A stretch of DNA of 64,000 nt from Paludicola sp. MB14-C6 (GCF_030908625.1 NZ_CP133133.1:186001-250000); one strand, 5' to 3'. Numbered from the stretch's first letter, positions 25,905-35,196 are shown. Numbers and translations: made by a program. Notes: generated by a model not told the origin, from the sequence alone.

Positions 25905-27287
25905 ATGAAGGTTTATGGAATTGAAGTGAACATTAAAAATGTTCCTGTACTAGATTCAACATTTGTTCCGCTTTCTGCGTTTAACAAAGAATTTTTAAAG
26001 ACAGCAAAAAAACCTCTTTCTATCGCTGTAGAAAGAAGTAATGGTTTAATTTCTGTATATGATACATTTATTCATGGTACAGAAGAAATGAAAGACGCTG
26101 ATAACTACTATGTAGATAGAATGGTAAAATTCTTACTATGGGCTAAAGGTGGATTTAAAGTATATATCTGCGGTGACGAAGCTGTTTACAACTACGTTGC
26201 AAAAACATATAGCAAAGATGGTGCACGTGCATTCGATTTTGACTTTATGGAAAGAGTTTATGAAAAACCATTTGAAGTTGTATGTATTGCAGATGCTGCA
26301 AAAAGACCAGCTGCTAACGAAAAAGCAAAAGCAATTGGTAAACATTTAGACGGTTGTCGTATTGGTTTCGATGCTGGCGGAAGTGACCGCAAGGTTTCCG
26401 CTGTTATCGATGGCGAATGTGTATATAGTGAAGAAGTTGTATGGCATCCTAAAGTAACAGAAGATCCAGATTACCATTTCAATGGTATCCTAGAATCTTT
26501 CAAAACTGCTGCTTCTAAAATGCCAAGAGTAGATGCAATCGGTGTATCTTCTGCTGGTATTTATATTGACAACAGAACAATGGTTGCTTCTTTATTCTTA
26601 AAAGTTCCACGTGATCAATTTGATGCAAAAGTTAAAGACATCTATATTCGTGCTGCAAAAGAAATTGGCGATGTTCCAATTGAAGTTGTAAACGATGGTG
26701 ACGTTACCGCTCTTGCTGGTGCTATTGGTATTGGTGAAGGTGAAGTTCTAGGTATTGCAATGGGTACTTCTGAAGCTGTTGGTTACGTTGATAAAGACGA
26801 TAACATTACTGGCTGGTTAAATGAACTTGCTTTTGCTCCAATTGACGCTCAACCTGACGCTATGGAAGACGAGTGGTCTGGCGATATCGGTTGTGGTGTT
26901 AAATACTTCTCACAAGACGGTGTTATTAAACTAGCTAAACCAGCAGGCATCGAATTAGATGAAAATGCTACTCCTGCTGAAAAGCTAAAAGTTGTTCAAG
27001 AGTTAATGAAAAATGATGATCCTCGTGCAATCAAAGTATTTGATTCTATCGGTGTTTATCTAGGACATGCACTTGGCTATTATGCAAACTTCTACGATGT
27101 AAAACATATCTTAATGCTAGGTCGCGTAATGTCTGGTAAAGGTGGAGATATTATTTTAAATCGCGCTAATGAAATTTTAGCTGATGAATATTCTCATGTT
27201 AACGCAAAAGCAGAAACTCCGGATGAGAAAACAAGACGTGTTGGACAATCTGTTGCAGCTGCAAGCTTACCTGAAATCGTTAAATAA
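25905..27287 (+). CDS. ROK-family sugar-kinase-like protein with N-terminal extension
   Basis: 460 residues, longer than typical ROK kinases (about 300). Residues 1-148 are an extra domain I do not recognise. From about 152 the ROK fold begins with the phosphate loop IGFDAGGSDRK, then SSAGIYIDNR, the catalytic-base region VVNDGDVTALAGA (D264) and the second phosphate loop GIAMGTSEAVG. The ROK zinc motif CxCGxxGCxE is absent. It could be a hexose kinase or a non-catalytic relative; the kept Asp favours activity. Monocistronic with a near-consensus promoter, GAAGGAG ribosome site and strong terminator, it looks highly expressed. The sugar is unknown. Confidence 0.78.
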   Translation: MKVYGIEVNIKNVPVLDSTFVPLSAFNKEFLKTAKKPLSIAVERSNGLISVYDTFIHGTEEMKDADNYYVDRMVKFLLWAKGGFKVYICGDEAVYNYVAKTYSKDGARAFDFDFMERVYEKPFEVVCIADAAKRPAANEKAKAIGKHLDGCRIGFDAGGSDRKVSAVIDGECVYSEEVVWHPKVTEDPDYHFNGILESFKTAASKMPRVDAIGVSSAGIYIDNRTMVASLFLKVPRDQFDAKVKDIYIRAAKEIGDVPIEVVNDGDVTALAGAIGIGEGEVLGIAMGTSEAVGYVDKDDNITGWLNELAFAPIDAQPDAMEDEWSGDIGCGVKYFSQDGVIKLAKPAGIELDENATPAEKLKVVQELMKNDDPRAIKVFDSIGVYLGHALGYYANFYDVKHILMLGRVMSGKGGDIILNRANEILADEYSHVNAKAETPDEKTRRVGQSVAAASLPEIVK

Positions 27288-27300
27288 ATATTGTATTATA

Positions 27301-27336
27301 AAAACCGTTCTGTCATATGTCAGAACGGTTTTTTGT
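27301..27336 (+). terminator. Terminator after the ROK-family gene
   Basis: AAAACCGTTCTG / CAGAACGGTTTT 12-bp stem, short loop, then TTTTTT. Confidence 0.92.
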
Positions 27337-27459
27337 TGTAATTATTGGTAATATATGATATGCTATATGTGAGAATAAGTAAATTCATCTAAAAGCGACG
27401 AGGGGATAATCAAGAATTTAATATTATATTAATTGCTTAAAGAATGAAGGTAGGTCATA

Positions 27460-28206
27460 ATGATGAAGAACAAGTTTAAAACAATTTTCCTATTTTCCTT
27501 AACATTAGTAATAATCCTAATAAGCTTGTTTGGGTGTGACTTAGATAAGGCAAGAAATTTTAAGACTACTACTTTTCGAATAGGAAAAAGCACCTACATT
27601 GAAGCAGTTAATGCAGATGTTCTCGGAGATCAACTTTCGACAGAAGAAATTGATATCCTAGCAAGAAAAATATTTAAACAAGCATCCCTTATAAACGGTA
27701 CATTCTTAGTATCACCAGAAACAATGGAGATAGATGAATCAAAGTCCATTATGGCCAAAAGTGAAGATTTATCCTACTTAAAGGATAAATGGAATATGCC
27801 AGGTTATACTCCAGACGATAAAATATACAAATGGAAAAAAATAGTTTATATTGAAACTTGGGAAGAATTTCAAACCATTTGTGAAAGTGTATTGGGCAAA
27901 GAATATTGTGAACAAAATATTTTAAGAGCGGCTCGGTATCGGATCATTGAACATGATGGATATTTATATCAATGTCAAGATTTAGTTGGCGGAGTGGGAG
28001 GAAATTGGCATTTAGAAGCAAATCGTTCAAAGATTAAAGTACTCTCACAAAAGGAAAATGCAATTGAAATTAGAGCAAATATGAAGGATTTAATCTGCCT
28101 TGGTTATGATGACAAGTGGGTAGATGGTGATTTGGAATATACAATAATAAGACAAAATGGATATTGGGTATTAAAGGATTTTCAAGGGGTAAACCCCAAA
28201 CAGTAA
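27460..28206 (+). CDS. Predicted lipoprotein of unknown function
   Basis: 248 residues. The lipoprotein signal peptide has a basic start (MMKNKFK), a hydrophobic core and lipobox LFGC (Cys about 26), so it is exported and lipid-anchored. The mature domain is hydrophilic and rich in Lys/Glu, with VGGVGGNWHLEANRSKIKV near 172-190 and a C-terminal WVLKDFQGVNP. The end has a lumazine/NTF2-like flavour (strand-rich, aromatic) but I do not assign a family. AAGGTAGG precedes the double ATG. It stands alone, followed by a bidirectional terminator shared with the purine salvage operon. Confidence 0.75.
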   Translation: MMKNKFKTIFLFSLTLVIILISLFGCDLDKARNFKTTTFRIGKSTYIEAVNADVLGDQLSTEEIDILARKIFKQASLINGTFLVSPETMEIDESKSIMAKSEDLSYLKDKWNMPGYTPDDKIYKWKKIVYIETWEEFQTICESVLGKEYCEQNILRAARYRIIEHDGYLYQCQDLVGGVGGNWHLEANRSKIKVLSQKENAIEIRANMKDLICLGYDDKWVDGDLEYTIIRQNGYWVLKDFQGVNPKQ

Positions 28207-28221
28207 TGTAAGCATGATTGT

Positions 28222-28257
28222 AAAAAATCCCTCTCTATGAAAATAGAGAGGGATTTT
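28222..28257. terminator. Bidirectional terminator between the lipoprotein and purine operon
   Basis: AATCCCTCTCTAT / ATAGAGAGGGATT stem with GAAA-type loop, with A and T runs on either side. Confidence 0.9.
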
Positions 28258-28266
28258 AAGTATAAA

Positions 28267-28830
28267 CTAAATTTCTTTTACTGTTCCGTCTGCATTAAAT
28301 AAAGGTAGATATTCTAAATATTGAATATCATCACGATATTTTGCATCACCTTCAGCAAGAATAGCCATTTTACCGGCAATAATACCGCCAGCTTGTTTTA
28401 CAAGTTTTTCAACAGCTCTTAAAGATTCACCTGTACTGATAACGTCGTCAATGATTAAAACACGTTTTCCTTTCATTAATGCAACATCATCGCTGTCAAT
28501 ATAGAGCATTTGTTTTTTTGCAGTAGTAATTGAAGTAACTTCTGTTGAAACAACATTTTTCATATAAAGTTTTGGTGATTTTCTAGCAATTAGATATTTG
28601 TTTTCACCACTTTGTCTTGCCATTTCATATAAAAGTGGAATGCCTTTGGATTCGGCAGTAATCATAATATCATGTTGTGGAGCAATTTTTAATAATTCTG
28701 ATGCAGAAGCCATTGTAAGTTCAACGTCACCAAAAATGACAAAAGCGCCGATATATAATTCATCGGATACTTTGCATAAAGGTAAATCACGTTTTACTCC
28801 TGCAATAGTAATAGGGTAAGACTTGTCCAT
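28267..28830 (-). CDS. Adenine/xanthine phosphoribosyltransferase-like protein
   Basis: Type I phosphoribosyltransferase of about 187 residues, converting a free purine base plus PRPP to the nucleotide. The PRPP motif VLIIDDVISTGESLRAVEKL (about 124-143) is clear, and the flanking ITAESKGIPLLYEMAR resembles adenine phosphoribosyltransferases. I use the ATG at 28830, with GGAGG six bases upstream, instead of an upstream start at 28863. It sits behind an NCS2 purine permease gene on the same strand, so uptake and salvage are linked. Which purine is used (adenine, guanine or xanthine) cannot be fixed from sequence alone. Confidence 0.85.
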   Translation of the reverse strand: MDKSYPITIAGVKRDLPLCKVSDELYIGAFVIFGDVELTMASASELLKIAPQHDIMITAESKGIPLLYEMARQSGENKYLIARKSPKLYMKNVVSTEVTSITTAKKQMLYIDSDDVALMKGKRVLIIDDVISTGESLRAVEKLVKQAGGIIAGKMAILAEGDAKYRDDIQYLEYLPLFNADGTVKEI

Positions 28831-28860
28831 TGAAATGCCTCCAAATAATTTAATTGTTAA

Positions 28861-28904
28861 CAAAAATATTATACCACTTCACATTGAAAAATGCAAAGTG
28901 GTAT
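28861..28904 (-). terminator. Hairpin between permease and phosphoribosyltransferase genes
   Basis: ATACCACTT (28871-28879) pairs with AAGTGGTAT (28896-28904); an inner CATT/AATG can also pair. On the minus strand it is followed by AATATTTTTG, so it may be a partial terminator or an mRNA-processing hairpin. Confidence 0.45.
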
Positions 28905-28930
28905 TTATATTTTGATTATTATAAATTTTA

Positions 28931-30358
28931 TTACTTAATGTAAGGTAGGATTGCTAACATTACAAAGTTTAAAACAAATAAGATTGTAGACACACCTAAG
29001 ATAGGGTGAATTTCTTTAACTTTACCACGGCAAATCTTAACGATGCAATAGAAGATAAATCCAAATGCAATACCGTAAGAAATGTTATAAAGGAATGCCA
29101 TAAATACTGCAGCAAAGAAAGCTGGAATAGCTTCTTCAAGGTCATCCCATCTGATATCTTTTAGTGAGCTTGCCATCATGATACCAACAACGATTAGAAC
29201 AGGAGCAGTAGCAGCAGCAGGAACGATACCAGCAATAGGAGCTAAAAATGCACTAGCTAGGAATAATACAGCAGTTGTAACGCTTGTTAAACCTGTACGA
29301 CCACCAGCAGCGATACCAGCAGCACTTTCAACATATGTAGTAGTGTTTGAAGTACCGAAAATAGCACCTACTGAAGTAGCGATAGCATCTGCAAATAATG
29401 CTTTGTCCATTTTGGATTTGAATCCGCTATTTGTTTCAAGAGCTTTTTCGTCTTCTTCACTAAAGATACCGGTTTTACGGCCAGTACCAATGAATGTACC
29501 GATAGTATCAAATGTATCAGATAAACTGAATGCGAAGATTGTAACTAATACTAGAGGAATTTTAGCTGGATCGGTGAATAAAGATAAAAGACCAGGAGCA
29601 CCAAATGCAGCACAGAAAGTGTCACCTAGTTCAGTAAATGCTTTACCGAATCCACCTAAGCTTATTGTAGATAGATTAACAACACCCATAGGGATACCAA
29701 TTAGTGTTGTAGCAGCAATAGAAATTAGAATAGCACCTTTTACTTTTAAAACAAGTAAAACGATTACTAATACTAAACCGATTAAAGCTAACAAAATTGC
29801 AGCTTTGTTAAATTCAACTAATGCAGGAACAGCACTAGAATCGGCAATAACAGTACCATCTTTTAATACTACGTTTTTGCCTGGATCTGAAGTGAATTTT
29901 AAGAAACCAGAGTTTTTAACACCAATGTAGGCGATAAAAATACCAATACCACCGCCAATAGCATGTTGTAAGCTAGCAGGTATTGATTTAATAATTGATT
30001 TACGAATTTTTGTAACAGTAATGATAATATTGATGATACCACAAATAAATACCATTGCTAAAGCTTCTTGCCATTTAAAACCTAAGCCAAAGCATACTGT
30101 AAACGTGAATAATGCATTAAGCCCCATACCAGGTGCTTGAGCATATGGTACGTTTGCAACTAAACCCATAATTAATGTACCAATTGCTGATGAAATGATT
30201 GTTGCTAAGAAAACTGCACCGTATGGCATACCAGTCATAGATAACATTCCTGGGTTTACAAAAATGATGTAAACCATTGCAAAGAACGTGGTACAGCCAG
30301 CAATAATCTCGGTAGAAATTTTGGTGTTATTTTCTTTTAACTTAAAAAACTTTTCCAA
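28931..30358 (-). CDS. NCS2-family purine (guanine/hypoxanthine or adenine) permease
   Basis: Proton-coupled uptake of a purine base across the cytoplasmic membrane. About 475 residues, almost entirely hydrophobic helices (around 12-14). Family motifs of the AzgA/PbuG-PbuO branch are present: EIIAGCTTFFAMVYIIFVNPGML, QAPGMGLNALF and the substrate-site region FSLSDTFDTIGTFIGTG, plus TTTYVESAAGIAAGGRTG. I place the start at TTG 30358 because GAGGAG lies nine bases before it; a longer reading from 30427 adds a hydrophilic 23-residue stretch without a site. It is transcribed with the purine phosphoribosyltransferase gene. Its leader holds two hairpins but no purine aptamer that I can see. Confidence 0.9.
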   Translation of the reverse strand: MEKFFKLKENNTKISTEIIAGCTTFFAMVYIIFVNPGMLSMTGMPYGAVFLATIISSAIGTLIMGLVANVPYAQAPGMGLNALFTFTVCFGLGFKWQEALAMVFICGIINIIITVTKIRKSIIKSIPASLQHAIGGGIGIFIAYIGVKNSGFLKFTSDPGKNVVLKDGTVIADSSAVPALVEFNKAAILLALIGLVLVIVLLVLKVKGAILISIAATTLIGIPMGVVNLSTISLGGFGKAFTELGDTFCAAFGAPGLLSLFTDPAKIPLVLVTIFAFSLSDTFDTIGTFIGTGRKTGIFSEEDEKALETNSGFKSKMDKALFADAIATSVGAIFGTSNTTTYVESAAGIAAGGRTGLTSVTTAVLFLASAFLAPIAGIVPAAATAPVLIVVGIMMASSLKDIRWDDLEEAIPAFFAAVFMAFLYNISYGIAFGFIFYCIVKICRGKVKEIHPILGVSTILFVLNFVMLAILPYIK

Positions 30359-30381
30359 ACCTTTCAACTCCTCAAATAATT

Positions 30382-30444
30382 CAAGAGAAAATTTCTCTTG
30401 TTTAAAATATAAATAACCGAATAGCAAATTATGCTATTTTCGGT
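30382..30444 (-). other. Two hairpins in the purine permease leader
   Basis: In the roughly 90-base leader, CAAGAGAAA (30382-30390) pairs with TTTCTCTTG (30392-30400). ACCGA plus ATAGCA (30416-30426) pair with TGCTAT and TCGGT (30432-30444) across a two-base bulge. No guanine/adenine aptamer core is recognisable. Confidence 0.6.
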
Positions 30445-30457
30445 CATCACAATTCAT

Positions 30458-30486
30458 AATATAACATAATATTCATGCATTTGCAA
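30458..30486 (-). promoter_or_regulatory. Promoter of the purine permease operon
   Basis: Minus strand TTGCAA (30486-30481), 17-bp spacer, TATATT (30463-30458). Upstream, to 30680, the DNA is AT-rich with no gene visible. Confidence 0.7.
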
Positions 30487-30680
30487 CGCAAAGTACGAAT
30501 TAAGCACATTTTTGTTAATTATATATTATAAATTTGCAAGAAAACAAAAAAATAATTGCATATTGTATAATAAAACATCTTATTTCATTAGTAAACAATA
30601 TCATAGGTTTGTAGAATTAAAATTCAATTAGTGCATTAAATTATAATTTTGGGATTTAAAGTTACTTTTCAAATAAACTA

Positions 30681-30723
30681 AGAAAAACAAAAATGCCGTA
30701 AACGAAATACTTTCGTTTTCGGC
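30681..30723 (-). terminator. Terminator of spoIIE
   Basis: GCCGAAAACGAAA / TTTCGTTTACGGC stem on the minus strand, then ATTTTTGTTTTT. Confidence 0.88.
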
Positions 30724-30766
30724 GTAGGAAATTTTATAGCGGAGTAAAATCATGAATATAATTATT

Positions 30767-33076
30767 TTATACACCTTTTTTTAATTTTGATACCATTATT
30801 GTAATATCATCTTGATGTTCTGCAGACATCCTACGTTTTGCTTCATGTATTAACTTAATACTCATTTCTCTTGCAGGCATATGAGAACATTTTCTTATTT
30901 CATCTTCTAGCCACTCTGTTCCTTCGTCAATTACTCCATCTGAAACTAAAACAATTATGTCATTTTCTTTCATCATAGTCGCTTTTTTATCACTTTGAAT
31001 TCCATGTATAATACCAACAGGAAGGGAGTTAGATGATATTTGATAACAATCTCCTTTCATGTAAAGAAAAGAAGGACATCCGCCTGCTTTTACAAATTCA
31101 ACCTTTCCCGTAAATAAATCAATTTTTGCAATATCAATTGTTGCAAGGGATTCATCAGTAGATTTTACTTGTAGGGAAGAGTTGATTAGCTTTAAGGCTG
31201 ATTCTAAGCCAAAGCCGGCTTTAATTAACTTTAAAAGAATAGAGCAAGTCATAACACTATCAATTGCTGCACGTTTGCCGTTGCCCATTCCGTCGCTTAA
31301 AATCATATATGCATAACCTTTTGAGTCCACAAAGTAATCGTAGCTATCACCACAAACAGGATTGTCATAACAGCAGGATTGTTGCGCCGAAAAATCAATG
31401 GTATATGCAGCTTTTTCAAATAATGCTATTTTTATTTTTTCTCCTATTTTTGATATACTAGGTAAATCAAAATCCTTTTGTGTGACATTGCTAATAGCTT
31501 CTGCAATTGCTTTTGGTGATGTTTTTAATGGTTCTTGTACATATATTTCAATGCAAGTATGCCCATATTGATCCAATACACAGATTACTTGGTCCGGTTT
31601 GGATTCCATTTTAGTAAATGTTTTAGAAACTATTTTAGAAAAGTGATCGTCATATCCTTTAATATCACCGAGCTCTTCGCTTACTTCTAACAGCATATCA
31701 GCTATTGAGTTAAACTGCTCAACAACCATTTCACGGCTCTCTGCAATATGGCGTTTTTTCCCTTGCTTTATTGAAAAAGCATAATAATTTTCGTTAATTG
31801 CATTTGTCAGTTTATCGAGCTTACAGCAATTTTCTTGAAAGAAGGTTGGCATTTGTTCATTACTTACAGTCCCTTCAATCTTTAAAATATCGTTTATTGG
31901 AGTAAATGAGTTTAATGTATCACTATAATTGTTATCCCAGCATCCAAGCATCCTAGTACAGCCTTTGCAAACCTTTCCCGCAGCTGCATCATAAACACTA
32001 CAGATATTATTTTCATCAATTTCAGTGAATTTTTTAGATACTGTAATGAGATCATTTTGAAGATCTTTAATTGTATCAGATGCAAAAGTAAGCTTAGTTT
32101 GAACAAAATTTTGAAATAGAGAATTTCCCGAATTTTGCGTATTTTTTTCTTCGTGATTAGGATTTATTAAATGAAAAGCTTTTTGTGGGAGTAGAATATA
32201 AATAGCGGTTGCAAAAAAAGTTTCGATTAAACGATAGGTTAATAAAACCGGAGCACCGAGCAAAATCATATAAAAAGTGCTTACAGCTATAAAAACCGCA
32301 ATTTGTCCAATTTTCTTTAATGGAGCAAATACACCAGCTAAAAAGCTTGAGATAATTAACATGCTGCAAAACTCAAGCATTTCAACGGAATATAAGTTTA
32401 AAGCTATTGATACAACAATTGCACCAATACTTGCGCCAACAACTCCGTATTGATTCATAGCGATGTAAATAAGAACAACACCTAAAATAACACCAATATT
32501 TACGTTGAATAAGCTAATATTTGCAAGTGCTGAAATAACAGTAATCAATAAAATAGTTATGCTACTCAATTCAATATAGGAAAAAAACTTGGAAGTGTGG
32601 TTTCGTAATAATACATTGCTGCCTACTGCATAAAAATAGGTCATTGAGCCAGCCAATAGTGCTTCAAGATACATAAGTATTGCATTTAATGATACTGATT
32701 TGCTAAATTGAATAAATGAAAAAGCTAGTATTGACATGATACAAAAGCTAACCAAGCAAAGTAAAACTGGCTTAGGCTTAGCCTTTATGAATTTAAACCA
32801 TAATATCTTAAATACAAAAATAACAGATATTGCAATGATATAATACATGGTATAAGTAGGGGAAGAAAACAATAAACAACCAATAACAGAGCCGACAACT
32901 CCAGTAATCAGGTATTTGGCTGGCAGGCTACAAACGAAAGCAATACTGAATGGCGATATGCTTCCGAAAAGGCGAGCAGCTGCTAAAATAAAAGAGATAA
33001 GTCCAACTGTTGCTGATTTTAAAATAACCATGGTATCCGGTTTTGCTTTTGGAATTTCCATTGATTTTGCTTTCAT
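30767..33076 (-). CDS. spoIIE: Stage II sporulation protein E (membrane PP2C phosphatase)
   Basis: Dephosphorylates the anti-anti-sigma factor SpoIIAA to switch on sigma-F in the forespore; also linked to the polar septum. About 769 residues. The first 300 contain about ten hydrophobic helices. A cytoplasmic linker follows, then a C-terminal PPM/PP2C phosphatase (about 560-769) with VCGDSYDYF, ILSDGMGNGKRAA, IVLVSDGVIDEG and EHQDDITIMVSK metal-site motifs. I set the start at ATG 33076, eight bases after GGAGG; an upstream ATG (33109) has no site. The promoter at 33137-33169 has a 21-bp spacer, as in Bacillus spoIIE. It marks the organism as a spore former or one descended from spore formers. 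Confidence 0.95.
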   Translation of the reverse strand: MKAKSMEIPKAKPDTMVILKSATVGLISFILAAARLFGSISPFSIAFVCSLPAKYLITGVVGSVIGCLLFSSPTYTMYYIIAISVIFVFKILWFKFIKAKPKPVLLCLVSFCIMSILAFSFIQFSKSVSLNAILMYLEALLAGSMTYFYAVGSNVLLRNHTSKFFSYIELSSITILLITVISALANISLFNVNIGVILGVVLIYIAMNQYGVVGASIGAIVVSIALNLYSVEMLEFCSMLIISSFLAGVFAPLKKIGQIAVFIAVSTFYMILLGAPVLLTYRLIETFFATAIYILLPQKAFHLINPNHEEKNTQNSGNSLFQNFVQTKLTFASDTIKDLQNDLITVSKKFTEIDENNICSVYDAAAGKVCKGCTRMLGCWDNNYSDTLNSFTPINDILKIEGTVSNEQMPTFFQENCCKLDKLTNAINENYYAFSIKQGKKRHIAESREMVVEQFNSIADMLLEVSEELGDIKGYDDHFSKIVSKTFTKMESKPDQVICVLDQYGHTCIEIYVQEPLKTSPKAIAEAISNVTQKDFDLPSISKIGEKIKIALFEKAAYTIDFSAQQSCCYDNPVCGDSYDYFVDSKGYAYMILSDGMGNGKRAAIDSVMTCSILLKLIKAGFGLESALKLINSSLQVKSTDESLATIDIAKIDLFTGKVEFVKAGGCPSFLYMKGDCYQISSNSLPVGIIHGIQSDKKATMMKENDIIVLVSDGVIDEGTEWLEDEIRKCSHMPAREMSIKLIHEAKRRMSAEHQDDITIMVSKLKKGV

Positions 33077-33136
33077 TGATACATCCTCCATTGCCAACAT
33101 TTCTTTCAACTATTCATGCGTTTGCAGCATAAAATT

Positions 33137-33169
33137 ATTATACATCAAATAGTTGGTAAATATTGTCAA
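33137..33169 (-). promoter_or_regulatory. spoIIE promoter with 21-bp spacer and Spo0A-box-like site
   Basis: Minus strand TTGACA (33169-33164) and TATAAT (33142-33137) are separated by 21 bp, not 17. Overlapping the -35 on the plus strand, TTGTCAAA (33163-33170) fits the 0A-box core TGTCRAA. A weaker AGTCAAA lies at 33178-33184. Bacillus subtilis spoIIE has a Spo0A-activated promoter with the same 21-bp spacing. Confidence 0.65.
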
Positions 33170-33310
33170 AGTTATACAGTCAAATATAAAATTATAATGT
33201 TGAATGTATGATAAAAACAATGAAAACCAATAAATTAGGGGTGGATTTTGTATATATATATCGAATGAAGTATAAAAGTTTTGTTCTAAATTTTGGTTTA
33301 GCTGCATAGT

Positions 33311-33346
33311 ACAAAGAAACATCCCCAAACGAGTCGTTTGGGGATG
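33311..33346 (-). terminator. Terminator of gltX
   Basis: CATCCCCAAACGA / TCGTTTGGGGATG stem at 33320-33346, followed on the minus strand by TTTCTTTGT. Confidence 0.88.
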
Positions 33347-33352
33347 AAATAT

Positions 33353-34810
33353 TTATTTGGATAATTGTTCTATACCGTGTTTAATGCGTCGAATAGATTC
33401 TTCTTTACCAAGAAGTTCAGCTAATTCAACTCCACCGCCCGGAGTGAATTGTTTACCAGATAAACATACTCTTAATGGCCATAAAATCAAACCGTTTTTC
33501 ACACCTAATTTTTCGATAAGAGCGAATAATGAATTATGAATATTATCAAAGTTCCAATCTTGTAAACCTTCTAAAACAGGGAGAATTTCTTTTAAGCTTT
33601 CTAAAGAATTTTCTTCGTTTGTTTTCATTTTTTTATGACAATACAGTTCGTTTGAATAATCAGGTATCTGGTCAATAAAATCAACTTGATCCGGAATATC
33701 AGTAAAGATTTCGGTACGAGGCTGTAACATTTTAGCAAGTTTTTCAAGATCAATATCTTCACGTTTGCAAGTTTGACGAATATAAGGAGTTGCATAGCTT
33801 AAATATTCATCAATACTTAGCTTTCTAATATATGCTCCGTTTATTGCGGTTAATTTTGCAGTATCAAAAATAGCAGGTGATTTAGAAATACCATCAATAT
33901 CGAATTCTTGTATCAACTCATTTAGTTCAAATACTTCATTTTCACCTTTTGGGCTCCATCCTAATAAAGCAATATAGTTAATAATTGCTTCTGTTAAATA
34001 ACCCTTTGCAATTAAATCTTCAAAAGATGCATCGCCATTTCTCTTAGATAATTTTTCTGTATGATTTTTCATAACAGGTGAGCAATGAACATAAACGGGC
34101 TTTTGCCATCCAAACGCATCGTATAGAAGATTATATTTAGGTGTAGAAGAAAGGTATTCGTTACCACGGATAACGTGAGTAATACCCATTGTGTGGTCAT
34201 CTACAACGTTTGCAAAGTTATATGTTGGCATACCATCAGTCTTAATAAGAATTTGATCGTCTAAAGTTGAGTTTTCAACAGTAATTGTGCCAAATACTTC
34301 GTCATCAAAAGAAGTGGTACCTTCTGTTGGCATTTTTTGACGAATAACGTATGGAACGCCAGCGTCTAATTTTTCTTTAATTTCTTCAGGTGATAAATTT
34401 CTGCAATGTCCGTCATAACGAGGGGAAATTCCGGAAGCTTGTTGAATTGTTCTAACTTCTTCTAGTCTTTCTTTGTCACAAAAACAATAGTAAGCATGAC
34501 CACTCTCAACTAATTGCAATGCATATTTTTTAAACATGCCCATTCTCTCGCTTTGTACATATGGTCCAACTGGGCCACCAATATCAGGACCTTCATCCCA
34601 AATTAAACCGGTTTTTCTTAATGTATTATAAATAATATCAACTGCGCCTTCAACGTAACGTTCACGGTCAGTATCCTCGATTCTTAAAATAAAAGTACCA
34701 TTGTTTTTCTTTGCAAGTAGATATGCATATAATGCAGTACGTAAATTACCAACGTGCATATATCCGGTTGGACTAGGTGCAAATCTTGTTCTTACCTTAT
34801 CAAAAGTCAT
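33353..34810 (-). CDS. gltX: Glutamate-tRNA ligase
   Basis: Charges tRNA-Glu (and, in bacteria lacking GlnRS, often tRNA-Gln) with glutamate. 485 residues, class I synthetase. The HIGH-type signature is [19 protein letters not shown] (about 8-26) and the KMSKS-type loop is [12 protein letters not shown] (about 252). An anticodon-binding C-terminal domain follows. Cys residues in [10 protein letters not shown] (about 112) resemble the zinc-site region. The ATG at 34810 follows GGAGATATCAAA. It is monocistronic with its own promoter and terminator; I see no T-box leader. Confidence 0.97.
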   Translation of the reverse strand: MTFDKVRTRFAPSPTGYMHVGNLRTALYAYLLAKKNNGTFILRIEDTDRERYVEGAVDIIYNTLRKTGLIWDEGPDIGGPVGPYVQSERMGMFKKYALQLVESGHAYYCFCDKERLEEVRTIQQASGISPRYDGHCRNLSPEEIKEKLDAGVPYVIRQKMPTEGTTSFDDEVFGTITVENSTLDDQILIKTDGMPTYNFANVVDDHTMGITHVIRGNEYLSSTPKYNLLYDAFGWQKPVYVHCSPVMKNHTEKLSKRNGDASFEDLIAKGYLTEAIINYIALLGWSPKGENEVFELNELIQEFDIDGISKSPAIFDTAKLTAINGAYIRKLSIDEYLSYATPYIRQTCKREDIDLEKLAKMLQPRTEIFTDIPDQVDFIDQIPDYSNELYCHKKMKTNEENSLESLKEILPVLEGLQDWNFDNIHNSLFALIEKLGVKNGLILWPLRVCLSGKQFTPGGGVELAELLGKEESIRRIKHGIEQLSK

Positions 34811-34850
34811 TTTGATATCTCCATTCTTATATAAATTACATATGTTATTA

Positions 34851-34879
34851 ATAGTAACGTTTTATATATAATTTGTCAA
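34851..34879 (-). promoter_or_regulatory. Promoter of gltX
   Basis: Minus strand TTGACA (34879-34874), 17-bp spacer, TACTAT (34856-34851). Confidence 0.65.
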
Positions 34880-34972
34880 GCAAAGCATACAATTATTCTT
34901 ATAAAAAGCTGATAAAATACGCTGTAACATTATATAACTCGTTAAATTGTTTATTAGTTGCATATCATACGC

Positions 34973-35001
34973 TTGACAAATAATATGTACTGATGTATAC
35001 T
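34973..35001 (+). promoter_or_regulatory. Promoter of the cytX/thiamin locus
   Basis: TTGACA (34973-34978), 17-bp spacer, TATACT (34996-35001), placing the start site about 15 bp before the TPP aptamer. Confidence 0.75.
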
Positions 35002-35021
35002 TAAGACACAAAATTTAATAT

Positions 35022-35111
35022 TGTGCAGGGGAGCTTGTGAGCAGGCTGAGAGGAAGTAATCAACTTCGACCCTTAAACCTGATTTGGATAATGCCAACGT
35101 AGGAAGTGATT
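35022..35111 (+). ncRNA. TPP riboswitch (THI element), canonical
   Basis: All hallmarks are in order: GGGGAGC (P1/P2), the pyrimidine-sensing CTGAGAGGAAGT...ACTTCGACCC arm, ACCTGAT, GGATAATGCC and ACGTAGGAAG. The P4-P5 pyrophosphate-sensing arm is intact. A terminator follows at 35129-35166, so thiamin pyrophosphate should stop transcription before cytX. Confidence 0.95.
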
Positions 35112-35128
35112 ATTTATTGCTTTAATGA

Positions 35129-35166
35129 GCGGGAAATGCCAATTCGGTATTTTCCGCTTTTTTGCA
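35129..35166 (+). terminator. Riboswitch-controlled terminator before cytX
   Basis: 12-bp stem GCGGGAAATGCC / GGTATTTTCCGC with an AATTC loop and a run of seven T. This is the expression platform of the TPP riboswitch. Confidence 0.92.
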
Positions 35167-35196
35167 TTCTCCGAATAAAGAAAAGGAGATTTCATT

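Noticed and set aside
29178..29930. 250-codon open frame on the plus strand opposite the purine permease
   Set aside because: Antisense to a clear NCS2 permease. Its low-complexity Pro/Ala/Ile composition mirrors hydrophobic codons, and there is no ribosome site.
30359..30457. Possible guanine/adenine riboswitch before the purine permease
   Set aside because: The conserved junction and loop sequences of the purine aptamer are absent; only simple hairpins are seen.
34811..34850. T-box leader before gltX
   Set aside because: The leader is under 50 bases and has no AGGGUGGNACCGCG-type T-box sequence.
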